NCBI GenBank assembly: GCA_013202295.1
Contig: JABMRT010000135.1
Coordinates: 1 to 33,153, forward strand
Direction of reading: 5' to 3'
DNA: 33,153 nt
DNA from: Candidatus Zhuqueibacterota bacterium
Lineage (GTDB): Bacteria; Zhuqueibacterota; QNDG01; JABMRT01
Shown: piece after piece, positions 32,009-33,153 of the stretch
Layout: every line of letters begins with the position of its first letter
Position numbering within the stretch: position 1 is the first letter of the stretch
Program-made: the position numbers and the translations under genes
The notes under the pieces: model-generated
The model's database searches: none
What the model saw: the letters and a program-made list of their open reading frames with translations, nothing else
What the model was told of the DNA's origin: nothing

Positions 32009-33153
32009 ATGAAAAAAACAATCCTCATCGGACTCGGACTTCTCCTCATTTTCACACAATGCAACAAGCAGGAGGACAGCCAGCAGCTCCACGCGTTCCG
32101 TCTCCATCATGAAATTCTGACGCTGGATTCCCACACCGATACCCCCCTCAACCTCCTCCGCCCAGGATGGGACATCGGTGTAAATCACCCGATAGGCGAT
32201 CCGCGAAGCGGTCAGCTTGATTTGCCCCGCATCAAACGCGGTGGTTTGGATGCGGCCTTTTTCGCCGTATTCATACCTCAGGGCGAGCGCACTCCCGAAG
32301 CTTACGAACGCGCCTCCACCCGCACGGATGAACTGATTCGATCCATTCGCGCTGTCTATTACAAATATCCTCAACAAATTGATCTCGCCATCAGTGCCGA
32401 TCATGTCCGTCTGATTGCGAAGCACGACATGTTCTCCCTCCTGATCGGACTTGAGAACGGATACCCGATTGGCAACAACCTGTCGCGGCTTGCCCAATAT
32501 TATCAATGGGGAGTTCGATATATCACACTCTGTCACACGAGTAACAATCACATTTGCGATTCTTCGACGGATAAGAAAGGACCGGAATGGAACGGGCTCA
32601 GCCCGTTTGGCGAGGAGATGGTTCGTGAGATGAACTGCCTTGGGCTGATGATTGACGTCTCGCATGCGTCGGATCAAGCCTTTTTCGATGTGCTGGATCT
32701 GAGCCAAACCCCGGTCATTGCTTCCCATTCCAATTGCCGGACTCTGTTTGATCATCCCCGAAACCTGACGGATGACATGCTCCTGGCGATCGCGGAAAAC
32801 GGCGGTGTGGTTCAGCTGAACCTCTGCTCCTTTTATTTGAAGGAGCTCGCATCCAATCCCAAACGCCAGGCGTCGCGGGACTCATTGCGCAAACTTTACG
32901 GGAATTATTACTGGCAGCAAGATCCCATAAAACGGGAGGCATACTTGGAAGGATTGGCCGGGATCGACCAACAATATCCTGCGGATCAAGCAACTGTACA
33001 GGATCTGGTGGATCACATCGATCATGCCGTCCGGATTGCGGGCATCGACCACGTTGGCATCGGCTCAGACTTTGACGGCGGTGCCGGATTGGCCGACGTG
33101 CAGGATGTCTCCCAATTTCCCCTGATTACATTGGAACTTGTGAAACGCGGTTA
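32009..33153 (+). CDS. Peptidase family M19 (membrane/renal dipeptidase type), 3' end beyond window
   Basis: The 381 visible codons encode a zinc dipeptidase of the amidohydrolase fold, running off the right edge. N-terminus MKKTILIGLGLLLIFTQC is an export signal; Cys18 could be lipidated although Gln at -1 is unusual for a lipobox. Metal ligands match M19: DSHTDTP (His42, Asp44), the glutamate in LIGLENG, and the later histidines of IDVSHAS and IASHSNCR; HVGIGSDFDGG follows. Enzymes of this family cleave dipeptides, including D-amino-acid ones, in the periplasm. ATG 32009 has a poor ribosome site and overlaps a six-codon frame upstream. It lies 44 bases after the toxin gene. Confidence 0.93.
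   Translation, partial: MKKTILIGLGLLLIFTQCNKQEDSQQLHAFRLHHEILTLDSHTDTPLNLLRPGWDIGVNHPIGDPRSGQLDLPRIKRGGLDAAFFAVFIPQGERTPEAYERASTRTDELIRSIRAVYYKYPQQIDLAISADHVRLIAKHDMFSLLIGLENGYPIGNNLSRLAQYYQWGVRYITLCHTSNNHICDSSTDKKGPEWNGLSPFGEEMVREMNCLGLMIDVSHASDQAFFDVLDLSQTPVIASHSNCRTLFDHPRNLTDDMLLAIAENGGVVQLNLCSFYLKELASNPKRQASRDSLRKLYGNYYWQQDPIKREAYLEGLAGIDQQYPADQATVQDLVDHIDHAVRIAGIDHVGIGSDFDGGAGLADVQDVSQFPLITLELVKRG

Noticed and set aside
31961-32755. A 264-codon open frame on the minus strand
   Set aside because: It is antisense to the M19 dipeptidase, which has all metal ligands on the plus strand; no ribosome site or recognisable domain in the antisense frame.
1-33153. CRISPR arrays, tRNA, rRNA, phage or insertion-sequence transposase
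   Set aside because: I found no regularly spaced repeats, no cloverleaf or rRNA sequence that I recognise, and no transposase or integrase. Only short palindromic repeats and the GIY-YIG unit suggest mobility.

Overview
The window looks like bacterial chromosome from the FCB group, outside core Bacteroidota (a KSB1-, Calditrichota- or Marinimicrobia-like lineage is my guess). The signs are a secreted protein with a C-terminal YPNPFNPST sorting domain, a DUF4296-like lipoprotein, the TIGR03545/TIGR03546 pair, clear GGAGG-type ribosome binding sites and moderate GC. This placement is inference from protein style only. Almost everything is on the minus strand. Plus-strand genes are one lipoprotein (10583), a toxin-antitoxin pair (31393-31964) and a dipeptidase cut by the right edge.

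Layout. 1-2382: the 5' part of a UvrD-type helicase, a REPIN-like inverted repeat pair, and cstA. 2422-4649: a TPM-domain protein, a nucleotidyltransferase and LemA as one operon closed by a good terminator. 4782-10441: a long tightly spaced minus-strand run (PHP phosphoesterase, two glycosyltransferases, RadC, a STAS protein, type III pantothenate kinase, a GxxExxY protein, a nucleoside deoxyribosyltransferase-like protein), mixing envelope glycan assembly with housekeeping. 10583-11513: a small lipoprotein and a DUF5658 membrane protein. 11841-24514: a signalling island of soluble sensors and receivers, including a nine-PAS kinase, a REC-GAF-PAS4 protein without output domain, two HisKA_2 kinases and two single-domain receivers. 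24831-29806: a cyclophilin-like protein, TIGR03545/03546, a DsrE protein, an RNase H-like/TPR protein and an AhpD-like protein. 29872-33153: repeats, a terminator, the secreted protein, the toxin-antitoxin pair and the M19 dipeptidase.

The signalling genes probably form one branched phosphorelay: no membrane segments are evident, they contain many PAS and two cysteine-rich GAF modules, and their outputs are receivers without DNA-binding domains. The island is also damaged. One kinase is reduced to its two ends plus an in-frame TAG, another is split by a one-base frameshift, and a GIY-YIG endonuclease gene flanked by three copies of a palindromic repeat sits between two of its genes. Outside the island, the DsrE gene and the secreted-protein gene each carry a single in-frame stop followed by a perfectly family-like continuation. 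All three nonsense codons are explained by one transition from the expected codon. The GIY-YIG/repeat unit and this cluster of broken genes are the two most notable things here.
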